Below, in pieces: positions 17,003 through 25,135 of a stretch of DNA of 64,000 nt; position 1 is the stretch's first letter; each line of letters starts with the position of its first letter. The translations under genes were made by a program, and so were the position numbers. The DNA is from Alkaliphilus serpentinus (GTDB taxonomy: Bacteria; Bacillota; Clostridia; Peptostreptococcales; Natronincolaceae). Where the stretch lies: the NCBI RefSeq assembly GCF_009017255.1, contig NZ_WBZB01000040.1, positions 62,001-126,000 of the forward strand, written 5' to 3'. The notes under the pieces are model-generated. The model did no database searches and was not told the DNA's origin. It worked only from the letters and a program-made list of their open reading frames with translations.

Positions 17003-17050
17003 CTACTATTCTCCTCTCTATACAAATCCTTGCTTATTGCTACATATTAT

Positions 17051-17078
17051 TAATATATGTTCTAATGCACAATGTGTT
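17051..17078 (-). promoter_or_regulatory. Sigma-K-like promoter of the gene at 16421-17002
   Basis: -35 AACA (17075-17078), 15-bp spacer and -10 CATATATTA (17051-17059) fit mACm-N15/16-CATAnnnTA. Confidence 0.6.
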
Positions 17079-17236
17079 AATGTTTTTCTTTCATTTTCTA
17101 TATTAATTTCAAGTTCCTTGATAAATCTAGCCTCAATAGATTTCTTTTAAATTTATTAATAAAATCTATAGCTTATTCATAATATGAAGTATAGTCTGAT
17201 AAATAGCTATAATTTTGAATAAAGGATGGGAAAAAG

Positions 17237-18793
17237 ATGCTATTTCCAGCTTCTCAGCATACTATTATCAAAACTAAAGATCAATTAAGCTACCATTTTT
17301 ATCTATCCGGTGATGGTGGGATCTGTTACAACATCTTCGATGAAAATAATCTTTTGATTGGAAATGAAAGGGTTGGTCGAGATTTAATATTAGATTTTTC
17401 TGTTTCTCTAAATAGTAGGGATCATATGCTTTTAACCTGTATCACAACAAATGGATTGATGGATTACTATTTGTACAAGGATAAAAAGTGGATTAAAAAG
17501 ACCATCTCAAGGCTGGATATAAAATCCAATAGGTTTGGAAATTTGCTTTTAATTGCTTCAAATAAATATACCCATATACTCTTCAATAAATCTAACCTAG
17601 TCAATACTAGAGTAACTACCATTGAGCATATCTATTGGAATGATGAGTCAATAAATAAATCTACCATTACAAGTTATCTATCCTTAGATTTACATAGTCC
17701 CTTTCAGGTTTCTATTGATGATGCTCATAATCTACATTTATTATATAAGGCTTTTCACATGGAAAATAACCAATTGTTTTATAAGTTCTATAATGCAGAC
17801 AGCAATAGATGGAGTAGCTGCGAACTTGTGTCTAACCTCACAGAGGATAATTGTCATCCCCATATTCATATTGATACCATGGGACATCTACACATGGTTT
17901 GGTCAACAATAGAAGGAAATGACTTTACCATCAAACATAGAAGAAAAAGTGAAGTATCCAAAAGAAGAAATAGCTGGTCTGAGATCAAGACCATATCCGA
18001 GAAAAAAAACAATTGTGTATCCCCAATTATTATTCAAATAGGTGATAAAATGGTAACCCTATGTAAGCAAGGATCGGTTATTAGTGAAATTGTCTCTGAC
18101 GATTATGGATTAAGCTGGAGTTCACCTTCTAAAGAGAAGGGATATGTAATACAGAATCCATTACTAATGAAGTATATCACAAATGAAGATAAGGTTAACT
18201 ATAATATATCAAAGCTTTATGGTGAAATTGATCAACAGGTTAGGATTATTGGGATCAACCTTGATAAAGAAAATAAGGAGTTGGATGAAGATGCTATCCA
18301 TTCTGGAGATCATATCGAAGAGAGATTAGGAGAAAGAATTACAGATATAGAGGTTCTGGCTACACCCATGGAGATCCCCCAGGATAGCAAAGCAGAGTCA
18401 AATCTTAAAGTAGAAATGGATGATAATTTATATAAGCTTATTGAAGAGGTGCAGCATTATATAGATAAAATCGCAGATGAAGTAGAAAAATTTGAAAAAT
18501 CAAGGCAGCTATCAGAGGCAAAAAGTCATGAATCCTTTGACATAATTGACTCTAAAGCTACCTTTGATGAGTTTATGGATAAAATATCCAACTTAATAAC
18601 AAGAATTCAGAGTTTAGAGGATGAACAGCTTCATCTCCATTGTGAATTAGAGGATTATCAGAAAAAGTTATTTCTTATTGAGGAAAAATTAATTGGTGTT
18701 AAGAAAAACACATTGGAGCTGGAAGAAACACTTATAGATGTCTATGGTGATCATTATGGAATCGTCAATAAATTTAAAAATATATTTAAATAA
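17237..18793 (+). CDS. Asp-box (BNR) propeller-like protein with C-terminal coiled coil
   Basis: A 518-residue protein of unknown function without a signal peptide. Residues about 1-330 show repeated beta-strand blocks with sialidase-like features: IDDAHNLHLLYK, IDTMGHLHMVWS and an Asp-box SDDYGLSWSSP (about 286-296). After LYGEIDQQVRIIGIN the sequence becomes charged and helical (about 395-518), probably a coiled coil. The protein at 25136-26185 shares the same segments in the same order (DGEDHLQLVWS, SRDLGESWSNP, LYGSTYPQIQFLGLG), so the two are paralogues. It is divergent from the beta-rich gene at 16421-17002, as in the second pair. The ATG has a GGATGGG site. No enzyme active site is evident; binding or scaffolding is my guess. 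Confidence 0.65.
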   Translation: MLFPASQHTIIKTKDQLSYHFYLSGDGGICYNIFDENNLLIGNERVGRDLILDFSVSLNSRDHMLLTCITTNGLMDYYLYKDKKWIKKTISRLDIKSNRFGNLLLIASNKYTHILFNKSNLVNTRVTTIEHIYWNDESINKSTITSYLSLDLHSPFQVSIDDAHNLHLLYKAFHMENNQLFYKFYNADSNRWSSCELVSNLTEDNCHPHIHIDTMGHLHMVWSTIEGNDFTIKHRRKSEVSKRRNSWSEIKTISEKKNNCVSPIIIQIGDKMVTLCKQGSVISEIVSDDYGLSWSSPSKEKGYVIQNPLLMKYITNEDKVNYNISKLYGEIDQQVRIIGINLDKENKELDEDAIHSGDHIEERLGERITDIEVLATPMEIPQDSKAESNLKVEMDDNLYKLIEEVQHYIDKIADEVEKFEKSRQLSEAKSHESFDIIDSKATFDEFMDKISNLITRIQSLEDEQLHLHCELEDYQKKLFLIEEKLIGVKKNTLELEETLIDVYGDHYGIVNKFKNIFK

Positions 18794-19084
18794 TTATTCA
18801 TTTATTTGAATTTTACTAATTTGTCTCCTACCGTTGATGCTTTCAATCTGGTATAAAGAGGCAATTTTTTTATGGATAAGCGTGGCTTCCCTTTCCAAGG
18901 TATAATAATCGTCAAAATTTAAAAATTTAATTGAATAGCTACAACCCGCCTTAATTACACAAGGTGTTGGCACTAAATCATAATGATAGAGTTTTTTATT
19001 GTTTAGGTGCTGATATAGATGTAATGCATGATTTCTTGATTCGAATACCGCAATGTAATAGTTTTTATTTGGTATATCCCTCAT
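18794..19084 (-). CDS. DUF3343 family protein
   Basis: A 96-residue protein with the DUF3343 layout: YYIAVFESRNHALHLYQHL at the N-terminus, then LVPTPCVIKAGCSYSIKF with two Cys in the place where family members carry their conserved pocket. The family is often annotated as putative Se/S carrier-like but function is not established. An AAAGGAGGAGGT site precedes the ATG. It converges with the Asp-box gene, whose stop codon abuts it with no gap, so the two transcripts must overlap at their ends. Confidence 0.78.
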   Translation of the reverse strand: MRDIPNKNYYIAVFESRNHALHLYQHLNNKKLYHYDLVPTPCVIKAGCSYSIKFLNFDDYYTLEREATLIHKKIASLYQIESINGRRQISKIQINE

Positions 19085-19173
19085 TCTTTACCTCCTCCTT
19101 TTGATCTTCCTTACTAGTACTATATGATGTATAAGATAAAGAGTTCCTTGGAGAACTACCTACACCTCTAAAC

Positions 19174-19210
19174 AAAAAGCCCTTATAGATTATACTCTAC
19201 TAGGGCTTTT
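19174..19210 (-). terminator. Rho-independent terminator of rarA
   Basis: Long arms AAAAGCCCTAGTAGA and TCTATAAGGGCTTTT (two mismatches) fold immediately after the rarA stop codon, ending in UUUU. Confidence 0.85.
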
Positions 19211-19213
19211 GAT

Positions 19214-20527
19214 TTATTTGTGAATCTCTTCTAAATATTTTTTAATCTTTTTTTCATATCCATTCTCAGTGGGCAAGTAGTATTTATGATTGATTATTTC
19301 TTGGGGTAAATATTGCTGTTCAACATAATTATGATCATAATTGTGGGGATACAAGTAATCTATACCATTGCCCATCTCCTTTCCCCCTCTATAGCTGGCA
19401 TCTCTCAGATGCTTTGGTACAGTGGTATTTATTCTACCAACATCCTCTATAGCTTCATCAAGGCCTTTATAGGAGGAATTGCTCTTTGGCGCCGAGGCTA
19501 GATAGGTTGTTGCTTGAGCCAATGGGATTCTTCCTTCTCGCATCCCAATTATTATAAAGGCATTATGGGCAGAAAGAGCCACCTGTAAAGCAAGGGGGTC
19601 TGCATTTCCAATATCCTCTGAAGCCGAAATGATTAGTCTTCTGGCAATAAACTCAGGATCCTCACCACTATAGATCATTTTTGCTAGATAATGTAATGCT
19701 GCATCAGGATCGCTGCCCCGAATGCTCTTTATAAAGGCAGAAATCACATCATAGTGCTGATCCCCATTTTTATCATATTGAACCCCCTTTTTTTGAATGG
19801 ATTCCTCAGCAATGGACAAATCAATGATGATTTTCATTTCTTGATTATAGGGAGTACTTAAAGTAGCAATCTCTAGGGCATTTAAAGCCCTTCTAGCATC
19901 TCCTCCTGAATAAGCAGCTATATGCGCAATGGCTTCATCGGTTATTTCAACATCATAGCTTCCTAATCCATGTTGCGGATCTTTTAAGGCCCTATTCATT
20001 AAAGTAATAATATCAGCTTCCTGTAATAATTCAAGCTTTAGAACAGTTGTCCTTGATAGCAGTGCACCATTAACTTGGAAGTAGGGGTTCTCTGTGGTAG
20101 CTCCAATCAGAGTTATGAGTCCCTTTTCCACATGAGGTAACAAGGCGTCCTGTTGATTTTTAGAAAATCTATGAATCTCATCTATAAAGAGAATACTCTT
20201 TTTCTGATACATTCCCAAAAGCCCCTCTGCCTTTTCAACGATATCCCTTATTTCCTTCACTCCTGAAGTAACAGCATTTAACTGAAAAAACTCTCCTTCA
20301 ATTTCCTGGGAGATGGCTTTGGCAACAGTGGTTTTTCCTGTCCCTGGTGGTCCATATAGGATAATTGAGGGTAATCTCTTAGCTGCTACACATCTGTTTA
20401 AAAACTTTCCCTTCCCTAAAATATGATCTTGTCCAAGAATATCACTTAATTTTTTAGGTCTCATTTTATCAGCCAAGGGGCTCTGGTTATCCAGTTGTTT
20501 ATCCTTTACAATATCAAATAAATCCAT
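19214..20527 (-). CDS. rarA: Replication-associated recombination protein RarA (MgsA)
   Basis: A 437-residue AAA+ ATPase that acts at stalled replication forks. The Walker A GPPGTGKTT is at 59-67, Walker B is SILFIDEIHRF, sensor 1 is GATTENP, and the clade-specific part follows (SGGDARRALNALE, then the MgsA C-terminal block IRGSDPDAALHYLAKMIYSGEDPEFIARRL). Length and motifs are normal. The start has an AAGGTGAAT site. In Bacillus the orthologue yrvN lies near yrvM and aspS; here those genes are 23 kb away, so the block has been rearranged. Confidence 0.97.
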   Translation of the reverse strand: MDLFDIVKDKQLDNQSPLADKMRPKKLSDILGQDHILGKGKFLNRCVAAKRLPSIILYGPPGTGKTTVAKAISQEIEGEFFQLNAVTSGVKEIRDIVEKAEGLLGMYQKKSILFIDEIHRFSKNQQDALLPHVEKGLITLIGATTENPYFQVNGALLSRTTVLKLELLQEADIITLMNRALKDPQHGLGSYDVEITDEAIAHIAAYSGGDARRALNALEIATLSTPYNQEMKIIIDLSIAEESIQKKGVQYDKNGDQHYDVISAFIKSIRGSDPDAALHYLAKMIYSGEDPEFIARRLIISASEDIGNADPLALQVALSAHNAFIIIGMREGRIPLAQATTYLASAPKSNSSYKGLDEAIEDVGRINTTVPKHLRDASYRGGKEMGNGIDYLYPHNYDHNYVEQQYLPQEIINHKYYLPTENGYEKKIKKYLEEIHK

Positions 20528-20650
20528 ATATTCACCTTATTTCTAATTAATAGCTTCTTTATTCTTCTATTATAAAATATTATTTCCCTATTTCCAACCT
20601 CAATAAAAAGAAAAAAGAGCCATCTTAGATGACTCTAAAAATTGATTCTT

Positions 20651-21328
20651 CTAGAAGCACTGCTCTGGTGGTAATGGAGGGCAAACTCCTGGAAGTGTAA
20701 CACAAGGAGCTGGTACACAGAAGCCATAGCTAGGTACTAATAATTGTACTCTAAGTATGGTTTTTACAACTAAGCAAACTTGTATATCACAGGAGATTGT
20801 GTAGTCAAGCACTCTATCTCCCTCATCTAACTCATCTTCATCTTCCTCGTCTACATCGGTTACTACGCAGTTGCAGGATAATAATGTACTTTCACTGCAA
20901 TCAACATTCACTCCTGCAGGTGCACATAGGGTTACAGTTTTACTAAATGTAAATATTCTTTCAATTTCGTCCTCTTCTCTATTAGCTGCTTCTGGGTTTC
21001 TTAAAGTAACTGGAACACTTACTGATAAAACGATTGTAAAAAATCCATCACCTACAGGTGTACGGCTTATTTCTGTACAAGTAATTTCTGCATCATCTGC
21101 TAATGAACAGATGATAGGATCCCCCTGCTCTAAGCCAGTTCCAAATTCGTCAGAGTCGGTTATTACGTTTCTAGTTCTATCATCGATTTGGAAACAGCTA
21201 TCGTATACCTTATCTACTACTATACACTCAATTCTATCAGGGGGTGGGCACACAGGCACGCCATCTATAATGGGACATTGACCTGGTTGAATCTGATTTG
21301 GTATTTGTTTTCTGTCGACTTCAGCCAT
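20651..21328 (-). CDS. Cys-rich beta protein of unknown function, family member 2
   Basis: A 225-residue acidic protein with 18 or so cysteines and no signal peptide. It begins with a Pro/Cys-rich segment (CPIIDGVPVCPPPDRIEC), has the family block VDKVYDSCFQID and ends with LRVQLLVPSYGFCVPAPC and CPPLPPEQCF. VDKVYDS recurs in the 304-residue protein at 24071. A longer frame from 21370 exists, but the AAAAGGAGGAAAAAAAG site fixes the start at 21328. Cysteine richness and neighbours suggest a cross-linked spore or surface protein. I found no clear sigma-K promoter before it, unlike its two relatives. Confidence 0.6.
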   Translation of the reverse strand: MAEVDRKQIPNQIQPGQCPIIDGVPVCPPPDRIECIVVDKVYDSCFQIDDRTRNVITDSDEFGTGLEQGDPIICSLADDAEITCTEISRTPVGDGFFTIVLSVSVPVTLRNPEAANREEDEIERIFTFSKTVTLCAPAGVNVDCSESTLLSCNCVVTDVDEEDEDELDEGDRVLDYTISCDIQVCLVVKTILRVQLLVPSYGFCVPAPCVTLPGVCPPLPPEQCF

Positions 21329-21497
21329 TTCTTTTTTTCCTCCTTTTATTTTTTTACTTTTAAATCTCAAAATTCTTCTAATGTATCTTCTATTTTATTC
21401 TATTAATTTGTTGGAATATTTGTTACAGGTTAAACACTTTAAATTGCTATTATTTAATTTTCTTTTTTCTAAGGCCAACTAGCCCTTAACACTTTTT

Positions 21498-21839
21498 TCA
21501 GAATCGATTTACATATCTGTATCCTAGCTTTGAAATATGATAAACAATGGACTCTAAACCAATTTGATATTTATTATATGCAACAGTTAGCTTTTGGGGA
21601 TGAAAATTACTAACCCCGACAATTCCATTCATATTGCTGAGATGCTGAGCAATAGTATCATGGTCCTGCTGAGTGTGTAAATTGGTTATAATCATATTAA
21701 AGGAGACAGTAGAATGGTTTTTATAATACTGCTCTTCCCTTTTTATGATTTCACTATACTTTGGTGGTACTTGAAATTGCATCATTCTCTCCTCTAGCTT
21801 AGAGCTTAACTCCGATAATTTGCTTCTATATAAACTCAT
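21498..21839 (-). CDS. Small HMA-like protein lacking the CxxC motif (1)
   Basis: A 113-residue protein. Its C-terminal 70 residues resemble the beta-alpha-beta-beta-alpha-beta heavy-metal-associated fold: FNMIITNLHTQQDHDTIAQHLSNMNGIVGV, then a strand KLTVAYN and a final helix and strand ESIVYHISKLGYRYV. The metal-binding CxxC of true HMA domains is absent (LHTQQD stands in that loop), so metal transport by the usual route is not expected. The N-terminal 40 residues are helical. The start at 21839 fits the GGAGGAG site better than the ATG at 21845. It is the last of three similar genes in a row. Confidence 0.6.
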   Translation of the reverse strand: MSLYRSKLSELSSKLEERMMQFQVPPKYSEIIKREEQYYKNHSTVSFNMIITNLHTQQDHDTIAQHLSNMNGIVGVSNFHPQKLTVAYNKYQIGLESIVYHISKLGYRYVNRF

Positions 21840-21893
21840 CTTCATCTCCTCCTATACTTTAAGGCAGCCTGCCTAATGTTTGTTATTGGTGCA

Positions 21894-22193
21894 TCAGCCA
21901 CCCTTTTTGTTTTCATTAGAAGATTTAATGACATGTAAATTTTCCTGATGGTTTAGACCATAGCCTAATCTACGTAGAGTATACAACAATTTTTCTCTTT
22001 TAAAGGTATGACTGATGTATCTAAGCTTTAATATTTTGTTAGTATAGGGGGCAATCTCTTTGATCCCTTCAACTTTTAACAGTTCTTGGGCTATGATATC
22101 ATAGTCCTCCTTAGTATCCATCCCCTTTACCGATAATCTCATCCAGTTTGTGTAATTGTCCAATTCCATTGTAATTCTTTTATAAATTGACAA
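21894..22193 (-). CDS. Small HMA-like protein lacking the CxxC motif (2)
   Basis: A 99-residue protein with an HMA-like plan: WMRLSVKGMDTKEDYDIIAQELLKVEGIKEIAPY, a middle strand ILKLRYIS and an end KLLYTLRRLGYGLN. GMDTKED occupies the loop that holds CxxC in copper chaperones. It starts with TTG behind an AAGGAGG site. It shares DYDIIAQ/DHDTIAQ and LRRLGYG/ISKLGYR with the gene downstream, so the two are paralogues. Confidence 0.6.
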   Translation of the reverse strand: MSIYKRITMELDNYTNWMRLSVKGMDTKEDYDIIAQELLKVEGIKEIAPYTNKILKLRYISHTFKREKLLYTLRRLGYGLNHQENLHVIKSSNENKKGG

Positions 22194-22227
22194 TTTTGAT
22201 CCTCCTTATTGATTAATTTTCCTTAAA

Positions 22228-22503
22228 TCATTGTTCATTCTCCCTCGTAAACTCAATACCCTTTAGTTGAAAGAGGTAGTCAATAAAGGTTGGAGTAATG
22301 ACATTTTTAAAATATGTTATATTAACCTTTTCAGTTGAGGGAATAACCTCTATTTTGATTGCATGTAGTCCTACTGCAGTGGTAATTTTTTCTTTAATGA
22401 TGTCGTCATTAACTCCTTTTATTGAATATGTTACCTTCTTTGCATCACCTATGCTAAACTTTTCCTGCCTTGCATCAATATACATTCTTTCCTTTACCTT
22501 CAA
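22228..22503 (-). CDS. Small HMA-like protein lacking the CxxC motif (3)
   Basis: A 91-residue protein, first of the three-gene run, with KVTYSIKGVNDDIIKEKITTAVGLHAIKIEV, a strand KVNITYF and a final IDYLFQLKGIEF. The pattern again suggests a ferredoxin-like HMA fold without cysteines. A TTG start at 22503 follows a GGAGGTGGAGGA site; an internal ATG 6 codons on is an alternative. A sigma-K-like promoter 70 bases upstream suggests late-sporulation expression of all three. Confidence 0.55.
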   Translation of the reverse strand: MKVKERMYIDARQEKFSIGDAKKVTYSIKGVNDDIIKEKITTAVGLHAIKIEVIPSTEKVNITYFKNVITPTFIDYLFQLKGIEFTRENEQ

Positions 22504-22572
22504 TCCTCCACCTCCATAATGACATGGATGAACTTTTTAGCAGTTCTTCCATTTTTAGTTTTTAACATAGTA

Positions 22573-22600
22573 CATATTATGCCTTCCTTCAATATGGGTG
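22573..22600 (-). promoter_or_regulatory. Sigma-K-like promoter of the HMA-like gene run
   Basis: -35 CACC (22597-22600), 15-bp spacer and -10 CATAATATG (22573-22581). The last base departs from CATAnnnTA. Confidence 0.5.
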
Positions 22601-22723
22601 AATATTTTCAAGGGTATTCTTAAATTTTATCTATCACTTTTATCTTAATTATACGCTAGAAAGGATATCCTAAAATACAGATCAATCTTTTAGAGTATGG
22701 GTTATCTTTGATTAAGTAAATAT

Positions 22724-22860
22724 TTTATCCAGACTGTTCAAAAACTGTTAGAGTCGAGACGCAAGGAAACCCAGCGGTTGCAGCGTATACTGAAATACGC
22801 AAGAGTGCTGGGTTTTTGAAGCAACAAAGAATATGATAGCTTTTCAACAGTCTGAATAAA
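22724..22860. mobile_element. 137-bp palindromic MITE-like element
   Basis: The ends are inverted copies of about 23 bases, TTTTATCCAGACTGTTCAAA on the left against CTTTATTCAGACTGTTGAAA read from the right. Inside, AAACCCAGC pairs with GCTGGGTTT, and the tip is the hairpin GCGTAT-ACTGA-AATACGC. The whole forms one long imperfect palindrome with no reading frame. The 381-base gap 22504-22884 holds this element, the sigma-K-like promoter and the terminator of the threonine aldolase gene. No target duplication is evident. Confidence 0.65.
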
Positions 22861-22881
22861 GAACCCAAAATGGGTTCTTAT
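22858..22881 (-). terminator. Rho-independent terminator of threonine aldolase
   Basis: AAGAACCCA/TGGGTTCTT arms with a TTT loop lie just after the gene and abut the MITE-like element. Confidence 0.75.
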
Positions 22882-22884
22882 ATT

Positions 22885-23919
22885 CTATCCCTTTAAAATT
22901 TCCTTAACCACTTCTACTGCTGACGCCACTTCTTCCTTCCCTACTCCACGATGGGTTACAAATCGGATAACTCTATCATTTCTTGGATTGACCAACAGCC
23001 CCTTATCCTTCATTTTAGATGCTAAGCCAGGAGCTTTAAAACCCGTTTCATAAAAATCTACATTGATAATATTGGAGTGAACCTTTTCTAAGTCAACTGA
23101 TACCCCCTTGATGGAGTTCAATTCCTTAGCCAAAAGAAGGGCATTTACGTGGTCCTCAGCAAGCCTATCTACCATTCCCTCAAGGGCAACAATGCCTGCT
23201 GCAGCAATTACACCAGCTTGTCGCATACCTCCACCAAGCATTTTTCTTAGCTTTCTAGCCTTCACGATAAAATCCTGTGTACCTGCTAATATGCTTCCTA
23301 CAGGAGCACTTAAGCCTTTAGAAAGACAAAACATGACAGAATCAGTATAGCGAGTGATTTCCTTTGCTTCCACCTGAAGATGCTTGGCTGCATTAAACAA
23401 CCTTGCACCATCTAAATGAACTGGAATCCCCTTCTCCTTAGCGAAGTGATATATAGACGCCATTTCTTTCAGGGGTAATGTCATCCCCCCAGACATATTA
23501 TGGGTACTTTCTAAAGATATTAGTCCCGTTTCTGGAAAGTGAATATTCTCCTGTCTAACGGCATTTTTAATGGCTTCCAATGGAGGTAGTCCATTAATTC
23601 CTGGGATGGTCCTTGCCTGAACTCCGGCTAATCTTGCTATACCAGCTACCTCATATAAATAGATATGACAGCTTTCCTCAAGAATAATCTCCTGACCCGG
23701 GGTTGTATGGGCCATAACTGCAATTAAATTCCCCATAGTCCCAGATGGTACAAATAAAGCTGCCTCCTTACCGATCTTTTCTGCAGCTAGGAGTTCTAAT
23801 CTATTGATGGTTTCATCATCTCCGTATACATCATCCCCTAGCTTTGCATGAGTCATTGCTTCCAGCATTTCTTTAGTAGGCAATGTTACGGTATCGCTTC
23901 TAAAATCTAAGATCTTCAT
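22885..23919 (-). CDS. ltaE: Low-specificity L-threonine aldolase
   Basis: A 344-residue PLP enzyme of the LtaE/beta-eliminating lyase fold that splits threonine or allo-threonine into glycine and acetaldehyde. It starts with the family signature DFRSDTVTLPTKEM, contains GDDVYGDDETINRLE, HNMSGG, PVHLDGARLFNA and the PLP lysine in FCLSKGLSAPVGS. A frame from 23934 is possible, but the GGAGGATG site serves the ATG at 23919. It stands alone with its own terminator. Glycine made here could feed serine hydroxymethyltransferase or glycine reductase; the latter is not in this window. Confidence 0.93.
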   Translation of the reverse strand: MKILDFRSDTVTLPTKEMLEAMTHAKLGDDVYGDDETINRLELLAAEKIGKEAALFVPSGTMGNLIAVMAHTTPGQEIILEESCHIYLYEVAGIARLAGVQARTIPGINGLPPLEAIKNAVRQENIHFPETGLISLESTHNMSGGMTLPLKEMASIYHFAKEKGIPVHLDGARLFNAAKHLQVEAKEITRYTDSVMFCLSKGLSAPVGSILAGTQDFIVKARKLRKMLGGGMRQAGVIAAAGIVALEGMVDRLAEDHVNALLLAKELNSIKGVSVDLEKVHSNIINVDFYETGFKAPGLASKMKDKGLLVNPRNDRVIRFVTHRGVGKEEVASAVEVVKEILKG

Positions 23920-24026
23920 TCTTTCATCCTCCATCTCATAGTATATGTTTTATTATAGATGATTTTTTCGGTGATTCCAACTTCCTTTTAGGATTTTCTT
24001 ATCTGTATTGTAAGGCATATTTTTTC

Positions 24027-24058
24027 AAAAAAAAATAGCTGATGTATACACATCAGCC
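24027..24058 (-). terminator. Rho-independent terminator of the 304-residue protein gene
   Basis: AGGCTGATG paired with CATCAGCT around a short loop is followed by a nine-base U-run. Confidence 0.9.
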
Positions 24059-24070
24059 TATTCTTAAAAT

Positions 24071-24985
24071 TTATTCTTGATTCATATAAACAAATGGTTC
24101 ATTAACCTGAGGTGGGAATAATGGTGGGAACTCATCTCCACATATAGGTCTTTGTCTAGGCTCTTGCTCACAGAAACCAGTACTTAATACACATAATTGA
24201 ACAGGAACCTTAATTTTCTTCTCGCAAGTAATGCATAGAGCTGTAATTAGATTGAAAAATATTTCTCCTGTTACGGGGTTAAATTGTATGTCTCTTTGTA
24301 TGCTTTGTGTAGCTAAGCGGGTAATAAACAAAGCATTACAGAATTCTGTAAACTGTGGTAGGAATGAAGAATCAAATACCGATGGCATACACAACTCAAA
24401 GAAATTTGTTAGTACCTGGTTTATAGGAACCTTACCCCTTAAAGTAGCTATCTGAGGGTTTCCATTGGCGTCTAGGTATTCTACATCGATTTCCACAAGC
24501 ACAGCGCCTCTTACGGTGATTTCCTGTGAACCAAATATAGGAGTTCCTCTACCGATTTCATCGCACTCACTGGTATCAGTGTAGATTAAGTATTGCAATA
24601 GCCCTGCTGGCCCTGGAACCACCACTGGGCAGCCCTTTTCATCTGTTACAAATTGAGCACCTGATAATGTAGTCTTTGGTGTTATCGTAAGGTTTTTGGG
24701 ATCATTAATGTTATTGGGATTAAAGAACTTTTTACTTCTAATATCCAATACTCTAACAATCCTAGATTTGGGCCCACATTTAGCCACTGGTAAGCAGCCA
24801 AAGGGTACCCTTGACGCTGGTTGAAGCCCCTGTAAATTAAATGTCACTGAATCATAAACCTTGTCAACAAAAATACATTCTCCCACAACTTTATCTAAGC
24901 AACCATCAAAGGTGCAACCGGTTTGGGCAATACAGCATGTATCTTGAATTGACATTTGTTCAATGGTAAGTTGGTTTTTTGACAT
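24071..24985 (-). CDS. Cys-containing beta protein of unknown function, family member 3
   Basis: A 304-residue protein without signal peptide. It begins with a Cys-rich segment (DTCCIAQTGCTFDGCLDK), carries the family block FVDKVYDSVTFNL shared with the 225-residue protein, and ends with VPVQLCVLSTGFCEQEPR. The central part has many short beta-like blocks. It is divergent from the Asp-box gene at 25136, exactly as family member 1 is divergent from the gene at 17237. A sigma-K-like promoter lies 55 bases upstream and the start has an AAAGGAGATGAT site. I infer a spore-surface protein; the fold and partners are unproven. Confidence 0.62.
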   Translation of the reverse strand: MSKNQLTIEQMSIQDTCCIAQTGCTFDGCLDKVVGECIFVDKVYDSVTFNLQGLQPASRVPFGCLPVAKCGPKSRIVRVLDIRSKKFFNPNNINDPKNLTITPKTTLSGAQFVTDEKGCPVVVPGPAGLLQYLIYTDTSECDEIGRGTPIFGSQEITVRGAVLVEIDVEYLDANGNPQIATLRGKVPINQVLTNFFELCMPSVFDSSFLPQFTEFCNALFITRLATQSIQRDIQFNPVTGEIFFNLITALCITCEKKIKVPVQLCVLSTGFCEQEPRQRPICGDEFPPLFPPQVNEPFVYMNQE

Positions 24986-25039
24986 TGTATCATCTCCTTT
25001 ATCATAATATGAAAATAAAAATAAATTACTCGCTTACTG

Positions 25040-25068
25040 TAAAATATGAAAATACTTTTGTATAGGTG
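25040..25068 (-). promoter_or_regulatory. Sigma-K-like promoter of the gene at 24071-24985
   Basis: -35 CACC (25065-25068), 16-bp spacer and -10 CATATTTTA (25040-25048) match the sigma-K consensus. Confidence 0.62.
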
Positions 25069-25135
25069 CTACTTATCTGTAATTTTTATTTGATAAATGC
25101 ATATATTTTACTAAAAATGTATAGGATGTGATAGC

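Noticed and set aside
17090-17236. Sigma-E/K promoter for the plus-strand Asp-box gene at 17237
   Set aside because: CATAATATG is present near 17178 but no mAC element lies 15-16 bases upstream; likewise CATATATTT before 25136 lacks a -35.
21329-21497. Sigma-K promoter for the 225-residue Cys-rich protein
   Set aside because: The best match, GATACATTA, departs at the first base and has no AC element at the correct distance.
22504-22884. A missed gene in the 381-base gap
   Set aside because: No frame with a start signal; the gap is filled by a promoter, the palindromic element and a terminator.
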